A stretch of DNA of 64,000 bases from Apostichopus japonicus. Taxonomy: Eukaryota; Echinodermata; Holothuroidea; Aspidochirotida; Stichopodidae. Below, one piece after another: positions 12,401 to 21,304 of this stretch. The stretch is taken from contig NC_092571.1 of the NCBI RefSeq assembly GCF_037975245.1, forward strand, positions 22,511,564-22,575,563, in the 5' to 3' direction. The notes beneath the pieces were generated by a model. It was given only the letters and a program-made list of their open reading frames with translations, made no database searches and was not told the DNA's origin. The translations under genes were made by a program, and so were the position numbers. Positions within the stretch are counted from its first letter, which is position 1. Each line of letters opens with the position of its first letter.

Positions 12401-13257
12401 GCTATGAGGATTTTGGCCTATAAATGCAGAATGTTTCTGACACTTTTTTTTTTCAAAGCAAACAACTTCAGCTACTGGTATATCCCCTTAAATTAACTGA
12501 GAAGAATATTACTTTTTTGTAAAAGTAAATAAGTACTGTAATAATAAAATAAACATGCCATAACATTGATAACCCTACCATTTGTTGTACTGCTTGAAGG
12601 CCGAGATGCTGCTAAGGCTTTCGTTGGTGAGACGACTTTTCCACCAGGTGAGAGAACTGCCTGGACAGTGTTTTTCTTTTTCGATGGAGTCTTGTTTGCG
12701 ATCTTTGACGCTAACTGATCGATGTGTTTTCTTATCGTTTTCTTTTCTTCTTCCTCCATATTTTCAAACCCTTCCAGATCACTGGGATCTTCAATCTTCT
12801 TGGTTGTCGCTCTCGCCCTCACAAACGATTCAAAGATACAGCCGATGTGAAAGTATTGCTTCATGTCGCCTCCTTCATCGCTGAAAGGGTTCGGAACTAG
12901 TTTGGCAATCCGGGGTGATTTCTTCTCAATCCCCTGCTTACACTTTTTGCACTTTGATGTCCCCATCTTGGCGTAATCCACTAAAAATTTGTTATCAGCC
13001 ATCTCTCCTTGTTCCTGATACAAGAGGTTTTGTAAAGAGGGCAAAATAGGGTAACCGACTCTGTGAAAGTGAAATCTGTACTGGCACAGAGTGCTCTGCA
13101 AATTTGACAAATCTCTCTGGTTATTTTGGTATCTGTTTTCTGAATGATGTTTCTTCTCATAGATTATTTCAAACTGGGTGATTACGAAACTAATTGCTCT
13201 TCTCTGATGAAAGTCTACAAATGTCTTAATGGAGGCTAAGCATCGATATGGTATCAT
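339..13257 (-). CDS. LIG3: DNA ligase III (15 coding exons in window; 3' end beyond left edge)
   Basis: ATP-dependent DNA ligase of base-excision and single-strand-break repair, and the mitochondrial ligase in animals. Exons on the minus strand: 13257-12579, 11456-11280, 11115-11009, 10374-10243, 8592-8435, 8047-7882, 7042-6818, 6413-6274, 5179-5092, 4443-4366, 3920-3797, 3072-2855, 2265-2119, 1632-1372, 437-339. Every junction is GT-AG and phase is kept throughout (2799 nt, 933 codons). Domains in order: 85-residue upstream extension, PARP-type zinc finger from residue 86 (CKKC, later H-x2-C), DNA-binding domain, nucleotidyltransferase with KYDGER (adenylated lysine about residue 496), LFVFDC, EGLVLKD and WLKVKKDY motifs, OB fold (GGMMSVFLMG), a Lys/Ser/Thr-rich linker, and a PBZ finger. 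Vertebrate LIG3-alpha ends in a BRCT domain; none is seen here, so it is probably further left. Identification rests on family resemblance recalled from knowledge, not on a search. Confidence 0.95.
1372..1632 (-). CDS. LIG3: LIG3 exon 14: low-complexity linker
   Basis: 87 codons rich in Lys, Ser, Thr, Asn and Pro, with two copies of a NTKTEASP-like repeat. It corresponds to the flexible, poorly conserved linker after the catalytic core in vertebrate LIG3. Acceptor TTTTTAG|GT, donor CAG|GTAATT; phase 0. Confidence 0.85.
1891..1955. repeat. G-rich purine tandem repeat (LIG3 intron 13)
   Basis: GGGGAGGC/GGGAGGGA-type imperfect repeats on the plus strand, inside the intron between exons 14 and 13. 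Intronic low-complexity DNA; no coding signal. Confidence 0.85.
2119..2265 (-). CDS. LIG3: LIG3 exon 13
   Basis: Encodes KAPVWEIIGAEFSKSDIHTA, DGISIRFPRVTRIRSDKDF and TTATNLPRLK, the end of the catalytic core. Acceptor TTCGCAG|AA, donor CAAG|GTAATT; phase 0 at both ends. Confidence 0.93.
2779..2834. repeat. (CCCT)n microsatellite
   Basis: About 14 perfect CCCT units. On the ligase transcript this reads (GGGA)n and begins about 20 nt after the exon 12 donor at 2854-2853. Confidence 0.95.
2855..3072 (-). CDS. LIG3: LIG3 exon 12: OB fold
   Basis: Encodes GGMMSVFLMGVHDPVTDKFY through KVPSWLKINKSQVPDFVVQ, part of the OB-fold domain. Acceptor TATCCAG|GC, donor AAGG|GTGAGT. Its first ~37 nt with the acceptor are copied eight more times in the upstream intron. 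A (GGGA)n tract starts about 20 nt after the donor. Confidence 0.93.
3120..3744. repeat. Tandem array of exon 12 5'-end fragments (84/86-bp units, 170-bp dimer)
   Basis: The block CATGGACACCCATTAGAAAC recurs eight times beyond exon 12, with its GACACC at 3125, 3211, 3295, 3381, 3465, 3551, 3635 and 3721 (3041 in exon 12 itself). Spacing alternates 84 and 86 bp, so the true unit is a 170-bp dimer. On the minus strand each complete unit contains an AG acceptor with an upstream pyrimidine-bearing stretch and the first ~37 nt of exon 12. The array fills most of the intron between exons 11 and 12. Confidence 0.95.
3797..3920 (-). CDS. LIG3: LIG3 exon 11: motif V
   Basis: Encodes GVYEPGKRHWLKVKKDYLSQ and GAMADSADLLVLGAHYGTG. 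WLKVKKDY is nucleotidyltransferase motif V. Acceptor TTCTTAG|GG, donor AAAG|GTATAC. Confidence 0.93.
4366..4443 (-). CDS. LIG3: LIG3 exon 10: motif IV
   Basis: Encodes EADDLSAMIRNVIKEGLEGL then VLKDIN. EGLVLKD is nucleotidyltransferase motif IV. 78 nt, 26 codons. Acceptor TTATAG|GA, donor AAAT|GTAAGT. Confidence 0.92.
5092..5179 (-). CDS. LIG3: LIG3 exon 9
   Basis: Encodes PLKERRKVLEQNMTPIPNRI and MFSEMEFIK, closely matching the family. Acceptor TCTAAG|GC, donor CAAG|GTAATT. Confidence 0.92.
6274..6413 (-). CDS. LIG3: LIG3 exon 8
   Basis: Encodes LPFGTLGIHKKSAFQDANAC and LFVFDCIHF (nucleotidyltransferase motif III region). Donor CAA|GTAAGT. The acceptor is unusual: on the minus strand a run of 16 C (6431-6416) forms the pyrimidine tract right before AG. 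Confidence 0.92.
6818..7042 (-). CDS. LIG3: LIG3 exon 7: adenylation motif I
   Basis: Carries SEIKYDGERVQIH. The lysine of KYDGER is the residue adenylated by ATP in this family, so the catalytic site is intact. Also encodes SRSLKQVLPHKVAHIKDYLP. Acceptor TTACAG|GC, donor GAG|GTAAGT. Confidence 0.95.
7882..8047 (-). CDS. LIG3: LIG3 exon 6
   Basis: Encodes LEALDPHAYEAFQASRNLRD through LSVRANLMTPVLPML, the end of the DNA-binding domain and the lead-in to the catalytic core. Acceptor TGTCAG|AC, donor TTG|GTGAGT. Confidence 0.92.
8435..8592 (-). CDS. LIG3: LIG3 exon 5
   Basis: Encodes VDAFLDRLVPLTREQEQQ through CTSNDLKMLIRLIKHDLRIN, a conserved part of the DNA-binding domain. Acceptor TTCTAG|GT, donor ACAT|GTAATG. 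Confidence 0.9.
9425..10199. repeat. 13-bp G-rich minisatellite, (ATTGGGATGGGGG)n
   Basis: About 775 bp of near-perfect 13-bp units, with 14-bp (ATTGGGATTGGGGG) variants and four units holding a CCATGG insert near 9550-9610. It lies in the ligase intron between exons 5 and 4. The G-rich strand is the template strand of the gene. All reading frames through it are open only because of the repeat and do not represent genes. Confidence 0.97.
10243..10374 (-). CDS. LIG3: LIG3 exon 4
   Basis: Encodes IFQCDLDDMVTDLEQGDVSE and following residues to SSLTLQE, part of the DNA-binding domain. Acceptor TTTTCAG|AT, donor GAG|GTAGGT. A G-rich minisatellite on the opposite strand starts about 45 nt into the downstream intron. 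Confidence 0.9.
11009..11115 (-). CDS. LIG3: LIG3 exon 3
   Basis: Encodes GDTYLLLKLLLPGVVKRVYN and NKQIVKLY, part of the helical DNA-binding domain. Too short for an ORF scan; found from the splice signals TTTACAG|AT and CAG|GTAAGA and from family similarity. Confidence 0.9.
11280..11456 (-). CDS. LIG3: LIG3 exon 2
   Basis: Encodes a Ser/Thr-rich linker followed by FREYRKLCARIADVSSY, which matches the start of the LIG3 DNA-binding domain. Acceptor GGTAG|AT, donor GGAA|GTATGT. Confidence 0.9.
12579..13257 (-). CDS. LIG3: LIG3 exon 1: leader plus PARP-type zinc finger
   Basis: Two in-frame starts are visible. The upstream ATG at 13257 adds 85 residues before the ATG at 13002, which begins MADNKFLVDYAKMG, the usual nuclear start. 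The extension is basic, rich in Arg/His/Gln/Phe and free of stops, like the mitochondrial leader of vertebrate LIG3. The zinc finger ligands CKKC and HIGC follow. Donor G|GTAGGG; the exon ends in phase 1. Confidence 0.92.
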
Positions 13258-14467
13258 CTATACTTTCAAACTTTTGCACTGAACAAATTGTGAAACTTTG
13301 AAGTAGTCTGAGAAATTAAAATGAAGAAAAGAAAAATGAAAGTGAGGGACACTAGAGTAAATTAAAGTATAATATAATCCTTTTAACATGCAAGCATAAT
13401 CAATGGCTGCATCTCAGCTTGACAAGTTTAGTAGGAAGAGTCACGTAAGGCTCTACATATATTTGTGACAAGTACTGACACTAATGTTAAATTTAGTCAT
13501 TTGAAGATTGAAAGTATTTGGGGTAACATTATAGGTATAACATCATTTAGATCATACAGCTAACATAAGTCAGTACTAATGCTGGAATGAATTTTAAACT
13601 GAGACAGTCTTTGAACCAGCAAGTGCACATACAGCCTAGCGATAATACATGTACACTAAACTTTATCAAAATGTCAAAATTAAAGAATTTCTACCTATAT
13701 AAATATTAAGTTTTTCTAAGTACTGAACAATCCAACTTCTTGGCAGAGAGGATGACTAGGGGTTACAGCAAATACACTTACAGTAAATGTCCTATCAGGA
13801 ATTAATTTACTACAGTAGACAAGGCACTGGAAGGGTCATGCTCAAGTACAGTAAGAGAAAATGTAAAACCAAGGAATATCTTTCACCATGTTGGTTGCTG
13901 ATATAAATTCTCTCATTGTCATCATTATCGTTCATTTTCAATACAGATGTGCAAGGCTACAACTAGGCAAGTAGATGAACAGGAGCTGACTGCACATGTG
14001 CACACATATTAACATGAAATTAGGCCTATAGGCCTAAGCCTAGATCAGGTTTTTGGCATGCAGGTTGAAAAAAACTAAATTATTGTAAGCTCCTGGCTAG
14101 GCTTAGGCTAACCTTACTTTTTGCTATATTGCCATCATTTTCCATGTCCTAATCATAATAGTGAGAAGTAATATGAAATGGATCAAATCATAATATTTAA
14201 AAGAGAATCTAGCTACACTAATTTTCTGATGTGGATGTTCATCAAATAGTTAAAAAAATGACTGAACATCCTCGCATCCAGCTGCTAAGATACATCTCTC
14301 AAGTGACCATGCATTCTATAACTGTACCGTAAACTAGGCCTTTGTTGTGATTTTCAAACTGCATATTACAAACGATATCCTATTTCAAATTGAATATCGA
14401 AATTAAATGTTCGTGAAACTACTATCGACACTACTCAACACATACAAGGTGGCACGGGTACATGTGT

Positions 14468-14850
14468 GCTTACCGTAATCTAGACCACTAACCGGTTAAA
14501 GCCTGTTCATACGGTCGTCTTTTGAGTTCAGGCCGTATCTTCTCGTTTTCAACAGAAATGCATTACTTTTTAACATACATTAATATTGCAACAGCTTTGA
14601 CAACTGTCTTCAGAGAAGGCAACAGAATATTAAATAGGCTCGAAAATAACCGTTCAACTCAATTCACTCGTCGTGAGACCTGCACGTCTACCTCAACTTC
14701 AAATATTTCTCTTTGTGCAAAGCATACCGCTGTATACAATATAGTAAACGGAAAAACTCGCACTTGTAGCCGCTTGTTCGAGCTCCCTAAAATAGCGATG
14801 GCGTAATAGCGAGGGACTTGTAAAAACTTGCTCTGTTGTGACGTCATTAA
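14468..14850 (-). promoter_or_regulatory. Candidate LIG3 5' non-coding exon and promoter region
   Basis: On the minus strand a good donor, TTACG|GTAAGC, lies at 14474/14473. It could end a 5' non-coding exon spliced to sequence just before the first ATG at 13257. A perfect TGACGTCA (CRE/ATF-type) site is at 14839-14846. No TATA box was identified. This placement is inference from position and short motifs. Confidence 0.3.
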
Positions 14851-17780
14851 TGATCGCTGTCTATACAGTGTGTCCTAGAACAGAATCGATTCTATCAGTA
14901 GAAATGAAAACGACATGTTTTTGTTTCAAACATCTCACGAGTTCACTAACCAATGCTAACAGCGTATGGTTGCCTCGTCTGTAAAGATTCCCCAGTCAGG
15001 GTGTCCTGAACATAATATAACTTTAAAAAGATATAGATTAAGTATGAAACAGAAAGCCAGTTGGCTTTGCGATTCCTTGCCAAACAATTTGCTCACTGAC
15101 AATTCCAAATAATTATCCGACTAATGTAGAGTGAATTAAGTGAGAACCAGAATAAATCAGAGATTTTCAGCTCTTATTTGTAGCACTCCCTTGTGGGCAT
15201 CAACTATGAATCAACTGGTAAGGACTTCATAGTCTAGAATTTGTTTTCCAAAATATTTCAATATCCAGAAAGAACAGTCTTCCTATGTGAAAGATATACA
15301 CATAGTTGTATCAATAAATTTTCTTTTACCATTTTTGAGCAAGCAAATCAACTCTGCCACCTTGCAGCTATCCCTTTAATAATTGTTATTACTGACTGAG
15401 AGCTCTACATGACATTGTTTATTAACTGTGAAATATTTGCACAACTTACTGCCAAAGCATAAGTCTTCTTGTATAAATCATAGAGAAAATAGCCATTTGA
15501 GAAAACCTGTTGACCCCTTGAGCCAATATGTTTTCCACCATTTGAGATAAACTTGTTGACCCCTTGAAGGTCAGAGGGTGAACACAACTGCCAGGGACTT
15601 GCTGAGTGTGTTAAAGCAAGACTATCATTGATTCTTTGAAGATTTCATTTCCTGGAGGACTCTATGTTTTGTTAAAGACTTATAGAGCCCCTTCACAAAC
15701 AAACCCTGAACTGAATTTGACCAAACTATGTCCACCAAAAGAAAATCATACAATTGGAGAATTCACAGGTTAATTGTGACTGCAATTTTGGAGTTATCAT
15801 GTTTAAAAGGTTTTCAGATTTTGACACCTGTTGACCTTTGACTTCTACCCATTTCAATAGGGTTCTTGCACTCACCAAGCTGGAACTAAAGTATGAAGTT
15901 CATTTACAAGATTTTCAGACTTTGACTTAAAATGTTGACTGCAAATGACCTTTGACCTCCACCAATTTCAATAGAATTCTTGTACTCACCAAGCTGGATC
16001 TGCATACCATGTATGAAGTTCAACAAAGATGTATTTGTTTAGTTCTCGTGCTCACAAAGTTTTCAGACTTTTGACCTCACAAAACCACTGAACTTCACAG
16101 AAAACAATAGGTTTCTTGCACTCAATACGACGGATCCACATTCCAAGTATGAAATTAGTCCACCATAAACTCTGAATTTCAGTATTTACAAGCAAGTGTC
16201 ACACACACACACCCACCATTACATAGATTCCTTCGGCCTTAGCCCTGCAAGGAATAAAAAGGAGAAATGAACATTTATGTCAGGAATGACCAGGTCTTTT
16301 ATTTTTGCAGTGTTAATCCATTGTTTCCTAGAGTTTGAGTCAATCGAGTAGTTGTTTTAATGATTTCATACAAGCCTACTATGGAAAAGTGAAAGTTTTA
16401 ACACAAAAACTTAATTTGTATCTTTCTTTTTGAGCTTCCTTATTAGCATACAGTAGCAATACATTGCAGAATAGCAAACCTTGCCAAGAGCAAGATTTCA
16501 ACCAACTGCCCCCACCCCCCCCCCCTTTCTCGGGCCCCCATCATCTCTGATCACTGTGCATATTTATGACACAATGCTTATACAGAAATTATTTATGTTG
16601 TCCTACTCTACAGAAACTGCAGATTTAGAGACAGGTAGCCATGGGTTTTACCTTGAAGGAGATGAACACAACATAAAGACTGTGAAGTCAACTTAATTGT
16701 TGTTGAATTTAACTTTTGTATCATCATAGTATGGTTTGATATTTTGTTTATATAACGATAACCAATATCCTAAACAGACAACTTTCTACACACTTTCTAA
16801 TCACGTTTATCTCAATTTCTCAACAAAAGATCAATTTTTAAATGAAAATAAAATGATATTTTAGACTTCTTTTAGAATCCAACTTGATACTGTTACTACT
16901 TTCTTTGCCATTCAAGTCATAAGGAAAATGTAAAAAAATATTGGAAATGCCACAGATTTTTTTCTTTACATATTCTCTTGTTTTTCTTGCATGTGATTAT
17001 GGTGAATGTTAGCAAAGTGTCTAGGTGACAAAATACTGTACTACCAATGAAACTTAATTTTTCTTTAATATTAACTTCAGTATAAATGTTTTATTTGATG
17101 AGAGAAATGTAGGACAATGTATTGATTGGATTAATTACAATCCTAAGTGATTGTTTGGTAATATTGATAGAAAATTGGTGACCTAAAGGCAACCTCAGTT
17201 ATTTCTGTACTTCAAGAGATAAATTAAAGCCAAACCTTAAAACTGACCAGCAGCTTTGCCAGATTTAGTGGTCAGAAGTCAGACAAACCTACAAAAATTT
17301 CATAACTTAAATTATGACTTGGAAAAACCATAATATCATTTCTCCATATGGTCACTTCATACCTCAGGCAAAATGTATCATCATATTACATTTAAAAAAA
17401 ATATTCTAGATAAACAACGAAAAAACAAAACTGATTGAGGCAAGTGTGGCTTGATGATGTCATATTTACAGTAGACTTGATCAAGTCTTTTCCCTGATGT
17501 ACATGAAGAAACAATCTGTGTTAGCTCAGACCATCAAATGGAAGGATATTATTCCAAGCTGTTTGGGGAAGTTGTCCATGACAGTTATTCCACGACACAT
17601 ATGATTTATGATGACGGTTGGACGGTTGATTGGGTTTGTGCCATCTTCAAGTAAATCATGTTTATAAGATTTACACAAATTAAGCACAATTTAAGACAAG
17701 ATTTGACTATTATAAAAATAGAGACCTTCTTCTACTTCGATCAACAACAATTCCAAGGAGATCTGAAGGCAGGATATGCA
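14851..17780. other. Intergenic stretch between ligase III and zinc-finger genes
   Basis: AT-rich DNA with no convincing exon on either strand. Short ORFs here lack family resemblance or splice context. The part at 15830-16260 is a dispersed-repeat relic described separately. Confidence 0.6.
15830..16262 (+). repeat. Dispersed repeat relic with ~115-140 bp internal near-repeats
   Basis: The motif TGACCTTTGACYTCYACC, CAATTTCAATAG, ACTCACCAAGCTGGA and GTATGAAGTTCA recurs at about 15831 and 15946, with a more decayed version near 16087. The block ends with a short (CA)n and GATTCCTTCGGCCTTAGCC. This looks like part of an old interspersed element; no family name is offered. Confidence 0.6.
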
Positions 17781-17878
17781 ACTTTAACAGATGGCATAGT
17801 GTCCATTTAAAATCCTCTCGTTTGGACTAAGCATAGGTGTTTTAACATTGACCTCGGCTTTTTTAAGTTTAATCTTCA
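17781..17878 (-). repeat. Duplicate of the zinc-finger gene 3' end
   Basis: This ~98-bp segment closely matches the adjacent 17879-17977, which encodes the C-terminus of the zinc-finger protein (TTTAACAGATGG, GTGTCCAT, CTCTCGTTTKGACTRAGCAT, TTTAAGTTTAATCT). It lies just past the stop codon, so the last ~33 codons exist in a second, diverged, untranslated copy. Confidence 0.85.
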
Positions 17879-20800
17879 ATTTTAACAGATGGTAAAGTGT
17901 CCATTAAAATGCTCTCGTTTTGACTGAGCATAGGTATTTGAACATTGAACTTGGCTCTTTTAAGTTTAATCTCCAATTCCTTTAAACCAAACCCAAATTT
18001 ACAACGTTGACACAGGTCCATATTATTGCCTGCGAGTTTCCCACACACCTTCGTCGCATTGACTTCCATAGTGCAAACGAAACATCTCGATCGCTTTCCG
18101 CCAATGTGGCTTTTCTTGTGTCTATTGAAACTTTTGGAACTTACAAAGACTTTCTCACAATGATCACATTTCTTGCCAATCGCTTGTTTGTGTGCTTCCT
18201 TATGCCTTTTCAAGTTCATCTCTCTCTTGAACGTGTCACCGCAGAGATCACAAGTGAAGCTTACACCCACTGGATGGGTTTTTTGTTGCACTTTGTCTGC
18301 ACTCTCCGTCCTGAACGCTTTTCCACGTGTGAGACACTCTACTTTCTTTCCTCTGTGGTATTTTCGCCCGTGTTCGACGAGGCCTCTCTTATACGCAAAT
18401 TTATTTCCGCAGAGGGAACAGACGAACGGTGACGGATCGTCGTGTTTCCTTTCGTGTTCTCGCAGTGACGCTGCCAAGGTGTATCTCTTCTCGCATCTTT
18501 GACACTTGTAAGGTTTCTCCCCGGTGTGGATTCTCTCGTGCTCCGTGAACCTAGTCCTGGTGTTCAGCACTTTGTCGCAATAGTGACAGGGATAAGATCC
18601 CACTCCTGTGTGTATCCTTTCATGCAGTTCCCTGCCCGATTCCGTTTGGTAATAATTGTCACAAAAGCGACACTTGAAGGGCTTGAGGAGAGCTCCATCC
18701 TCTTTCTCCCGGTCTAAAGAGTGACGTCTTTCATGAATCACCAAGGCACTCTTGTCTCTGAATCCTTTCCCACAAGACTCACAGGTCTGGGGCCACTTGC
18801 CGGTGTGCTTGGACTCGTGGTTTTTCAGGGACTTCTTCAGACGGAACGACTCGTCGCAGACGGAACACTTGAAGGGTTTCAGGCCGGTGTGTATCGTCTC
18901 GTGATAATTCCTGTCCGATGTGGTTGAAAATCGGAGAAGGCAACTTCCACACTCGTAGGATTTCTCACGTCTGTGCGCTTTTTCGTGGACGCGTAAATCC
19001 CTTTCCAGTCGAAACGATTTGGCACAGATCTTACACTGAAATGGAGTGAGACCAGAATGAATGGTCATGTGCATCTTTAGGCTACTTTCCTTTAGCGTTT
19101 TATCACAAACTTTGCAAGTTACCTTCGGCTCATCCTGCCGATCGCCGAGTATTCTCTTCCGACACGCCATCGTCTTATGGCGTTTCCCTGCTTTTCCACA
19201 CACTTTACACACGGCATTTCCATGTGCAGAATGGACAAGCTTATGTAGGTTAAGGTTATTCTGACATCGATAGGATTTCTCACACACCGAGCATTTAAAC
19301 GGCTTCTCCTTGCAATGGGTCTTTTCGTGCTCCTGCCTCCCCCTGGAGAGTAGGAAGAGGCGTGGGCAAATGCGGCATTTGAATTCTTTCTTGCCGGTGT
19401 GTATCAATACGTGGTTTCTGAGATGGTTTTTTTGCCAAAATGATTTGCCACAGTGAACACAGTGAAAAGACCGCTGCCCGAGGTGTGTCGTCATGTGTGT
19501 CTTCAGAGAAGATCGTAGGGCAAAATCTTTTCCGCAAAGTTGACACTTGTGAGCTTTAACGTGAATTTTCCTGTGGCGCCAAAGGTACTTCCCGAGTCTG
19601 AATGTCTTCTTGCAAATATGACACTTGAATGGCTTAAGCCCATCATCTTTAGAAACAGGCATTAACATATTCTCAGATTTGCCTGATTTTTTCCCGTTAT
19701 GAATTCTTTCGTGGCTTATCCGTAGCGAGTGTCTTGTGAAAGTTTTGTGGCAAAACTGGCATTTATAGGGTTTGTTTCTCATCGTACGGTGGTCAAGACT
19801 GTGTGACACAAGAGAGGATCGTTTATGGAATGTCTTGGAACACAATTTACAGCGATGTCTGTCCTTCGGTGCAGTGGCATCTCTCTCTAGCAATTCGGGT
19901 CTGTCATTTGGTGCAGTGGCATCTCTCTCTGGCAATTTGGGTCTGTGTTTCGGTGCAGTGGCATCTTTCTCTGGCAACTTGGGTCTGTCATTTGGTGCAG
20001 TGGCATCTCTCTCTGGCAATTGGGGTCTGTCGTTTGTTACTTCGGGTCTGTGTTTCGGTGCAGTGGCATCTTTCTCTGGCAATTTGGGTCGGTCATTTGG
20101 TGCAGTGGCATCCTTCTCTGGCAATTCGGATCCATCATTTGGTGCAATGGCATCTCTCTCTGGCAGTTTGAGTTGGTCGTTTGGTGCAGTGACATCTCTC
20201 TCTGGTAATTTGGGTATGTCATTTGGTGCAGTGGCATCTCTCTCTGGTAATTTGGGTATGTCATTTGGTGCAGTGGCATCTCTCTCTGGTAATTTGGGTA
20301 TGTCATTTGGTGCAGTGGCATCTCTCTCTTTCAATTGGGGTCTGTCGTTTGATGCAGTGGCATCTCTCTCTGGCAATTGGGGTCTGTCATTCGGTGCAGT
20401 GGCATCTCTCTCTGGCAATTTGAGTCTGTCATTCTGTGCAGTGGCATCTCTCTCTGGCAGTTTGAGTCTGTCATTCGGTGCAGTGGCATCTCTCTCTGGC
20501 AATTTGAGTCTGTCGTTCGGTGCAGTGGCATCTCTCTCTGGCAATTGGGGTCTGTAGTTCGATGCAGTGGCATCTCTCTCTGGCAATTCGGGTCTGTCGT
20601 TCGGTGCAGTGGCAGCCCTCTTTGGCAATTTGGTAAACTTATTATGCAGAGTACTATTTCTCTTGTGTGACTGCATGTGAACTCGACGACGGTTCCTGGA
20701 CTTGAAGACCTTATCGCAGAGTATGCAAAGGTGCGTCTCAAAAGTCAAATGTGTTTGCATGTGCTCCTTCAGTTTTGTTTGAATCTTAAAAGCTTTATTA

Positions 20801-20994
20801 CACAAATGACAATCAAATGGGTATTCATCCAAATGAGACAACATGTGTTTATTTAGAAGAGACTTTTTCAAAAACCAATCTTTGCATACTTTACACCTAA
20901 AGAGTTTAGCCATGAAACTTTTTGTGAATCTTGATTGGTCTTCTCTCTTGGCTTCCTCCTCTGTATGTGTTTCTTGCTTGTTGGTCCTTGGCAT
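17869..20994 (-). CDS. C2H2 zinc-finger protein, about 21 fingers, with a coding minisatellite
   Basis: Presumed DNA-binding nuclear regulator; target unknown. From the ATG at 20994 (MPRTNKQETH) the frame is open for 1041 codons in one exon. Three C2H2 fingers come first. Then residues ~126-379 consist of about 18 copies of a 14-residue unit, consensus LPERDATAPNDRPK. About 18 more fingers follow, several with TGEKP-like linkers, plus two degenerate fingers lacking a Cys or His. The C-terminus ends VKIED, a good SUMO-acceptor motif. The frame stays open upstream to a plausible acceptor at 21088-21087 (TCATCCAG), so N-terminal residues may come from upstream exons. Orthology cannot be assigned because such genes expand lineage by lineage. 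Confidence 0.9.
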   Translation of the reverse strand: MPRTNKQETHTEEEAKREDQSRFTKSFMAKLFRCKVCKDWFLKKSLLNKHMLSHLDEYPFDCHLCNKAFKIQTKLKEHMQTHLTFETHLCILCDKVFKSRNRRRVHMQSHKRNSTLHNKFTKLPKRAATAPNDRPELPERDATASNYRPQLPERDATAPNDRLKLPERDATAPNDRLKLPERDATAQNDRLKLPERDATAPNDRPQLPERDATASNDRPQLKERDATAPNDIPKLPERDATAPNDIPKLPERDATAPNDIPKLPERDVTAPNDQLKLPERDAIAPNDGSELPEKDATAPNDRPKLPEKDATAPKHRPEVTNDRPQLPERDATAPNDRPKLPEKDATAPKHRPKLPERDATAPNDRPELLERDATAPKDRHRCKLCSKTFHKRSSLVSHSLDHRTMRNKPYKCQFCHKTFTRHSLRISHERIHNGKKSGKSENMLMPVSKDDGLKPFKCHICKKTFRLGKYLWRHRKIHVKAHKCQLCGKDFALRSSLKTHMTTHLGQRSFHCVHCGKSFWQKNHLRNHVLIHTGKKEFKCRICPRLFLLSRGRQEHEKTHCKEKPFKCSVCEKSYRCQNNLNLHKLVHSAHGNAVCKVCGKAGKRHKTMACRKRILGDRQDEPKVTCKVCDKTLKESSLKMHMTIHSGLTPFQCKICAKSFRLERDLRVHEKAHRREKSYECGSCLLRFSTTSDRNYHETIHTGLKPFKCSVCDESFRLKKSLKNHESKHTGKWPQTCESCGKGFRDKSALVIHERRHSLDREKEDGALLKPFKCRFCDNYYQTESGRELHERIHTGVGSYPCHYCDKVLNTRTRFTEHERIHTGEKPYKCQRCEKRYTLAASLREHERKHDDPSPFVCSLCGNKFAYKRGLVEHGRKYHRGKKVECLTRGKAFRTESADKVQQKTHPVGVSFTCDLCGDTFKREMNLKRHKEAHKQAIGKKCDHCEKVFVSSKSFNRHKKSHIGGKRSRCFVCTMEVNATKVCGKLAGNNMDLCQRCKFGFGLKELEIKLKRAKFNVQIPMLSQNESILMDTLPSVKIED
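19858..20619 (-). repeat. 42-bp coding minisatellite in the zinc-finger gene
   Basis: About 18 in-frame copies of a 42-bp unit encoding LPERDATAPNDRPK with substitutions at Asp/Lys, Arg/Ile and Pro/Leu sites. One copy has an irregular length (HRPEVTNDRPQ). The reading frame is kept across all units. Long ORFs on the plus strand here are shadows of the repeat. Confidence 0.95.
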
Positions 20995-21224
20995 TTCATG
21001 AATTAAATAAAGGGAAGGAGTATGTTGGTTTGTATGTGGTATCCTCCATTTGTTCAATGGCGGTTTGGACTTGTATTCACCTTCATCTGGATGAGAATGA
21101 AAAAAAAAAAATTAGAAACCATGCATATATCATAAGAATATATATAGAAATAAATTATTAAAGATCAACACACCAGAAAAATTTCCACTGCACGATCAGT
21201 TTTGTCCATTTCGAACTCTTCATA

Positions 21225-21295
21225 TGAAGGAAGGAATTGAAGCTAGAACGTTTTGTGTAACAGACCGAAGTCTGTACCACTAAGCCACACAGTGA
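21225..21295 (-). repeat. tRNA-derived SINE fragment
   Basis: The minus strand reads TGGCTTAGTGGT (A-box like) and about 40 nt later GCTTCAATTCC (B-box like), the arrangement of a tRNA-derived SINE head. It has no proper tRNA cloverleaf. Confidence 0.5.
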
Positions 21296-21304
21296 TTCTA
21301 CTGG

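Noticed and set aside
12582..12884. Plus-strand ORF of 100 codons
   Set aside because: Antisense to ligase III exon 1, with no family resemblance.
14522..14847. ORFs on both strands near the ligase III 5' end
   Set aside because: They overlap each other, resemble nothing I know, and lie in a probable promoter or 5' UTR.
19772..20670. Plus-strand ORFs of 87-261 codons with repeated SGNLGLSFGAVASL-type text
   Set aside because: Antisense shadows of the coding minisatellite in the zinc-finger gene.
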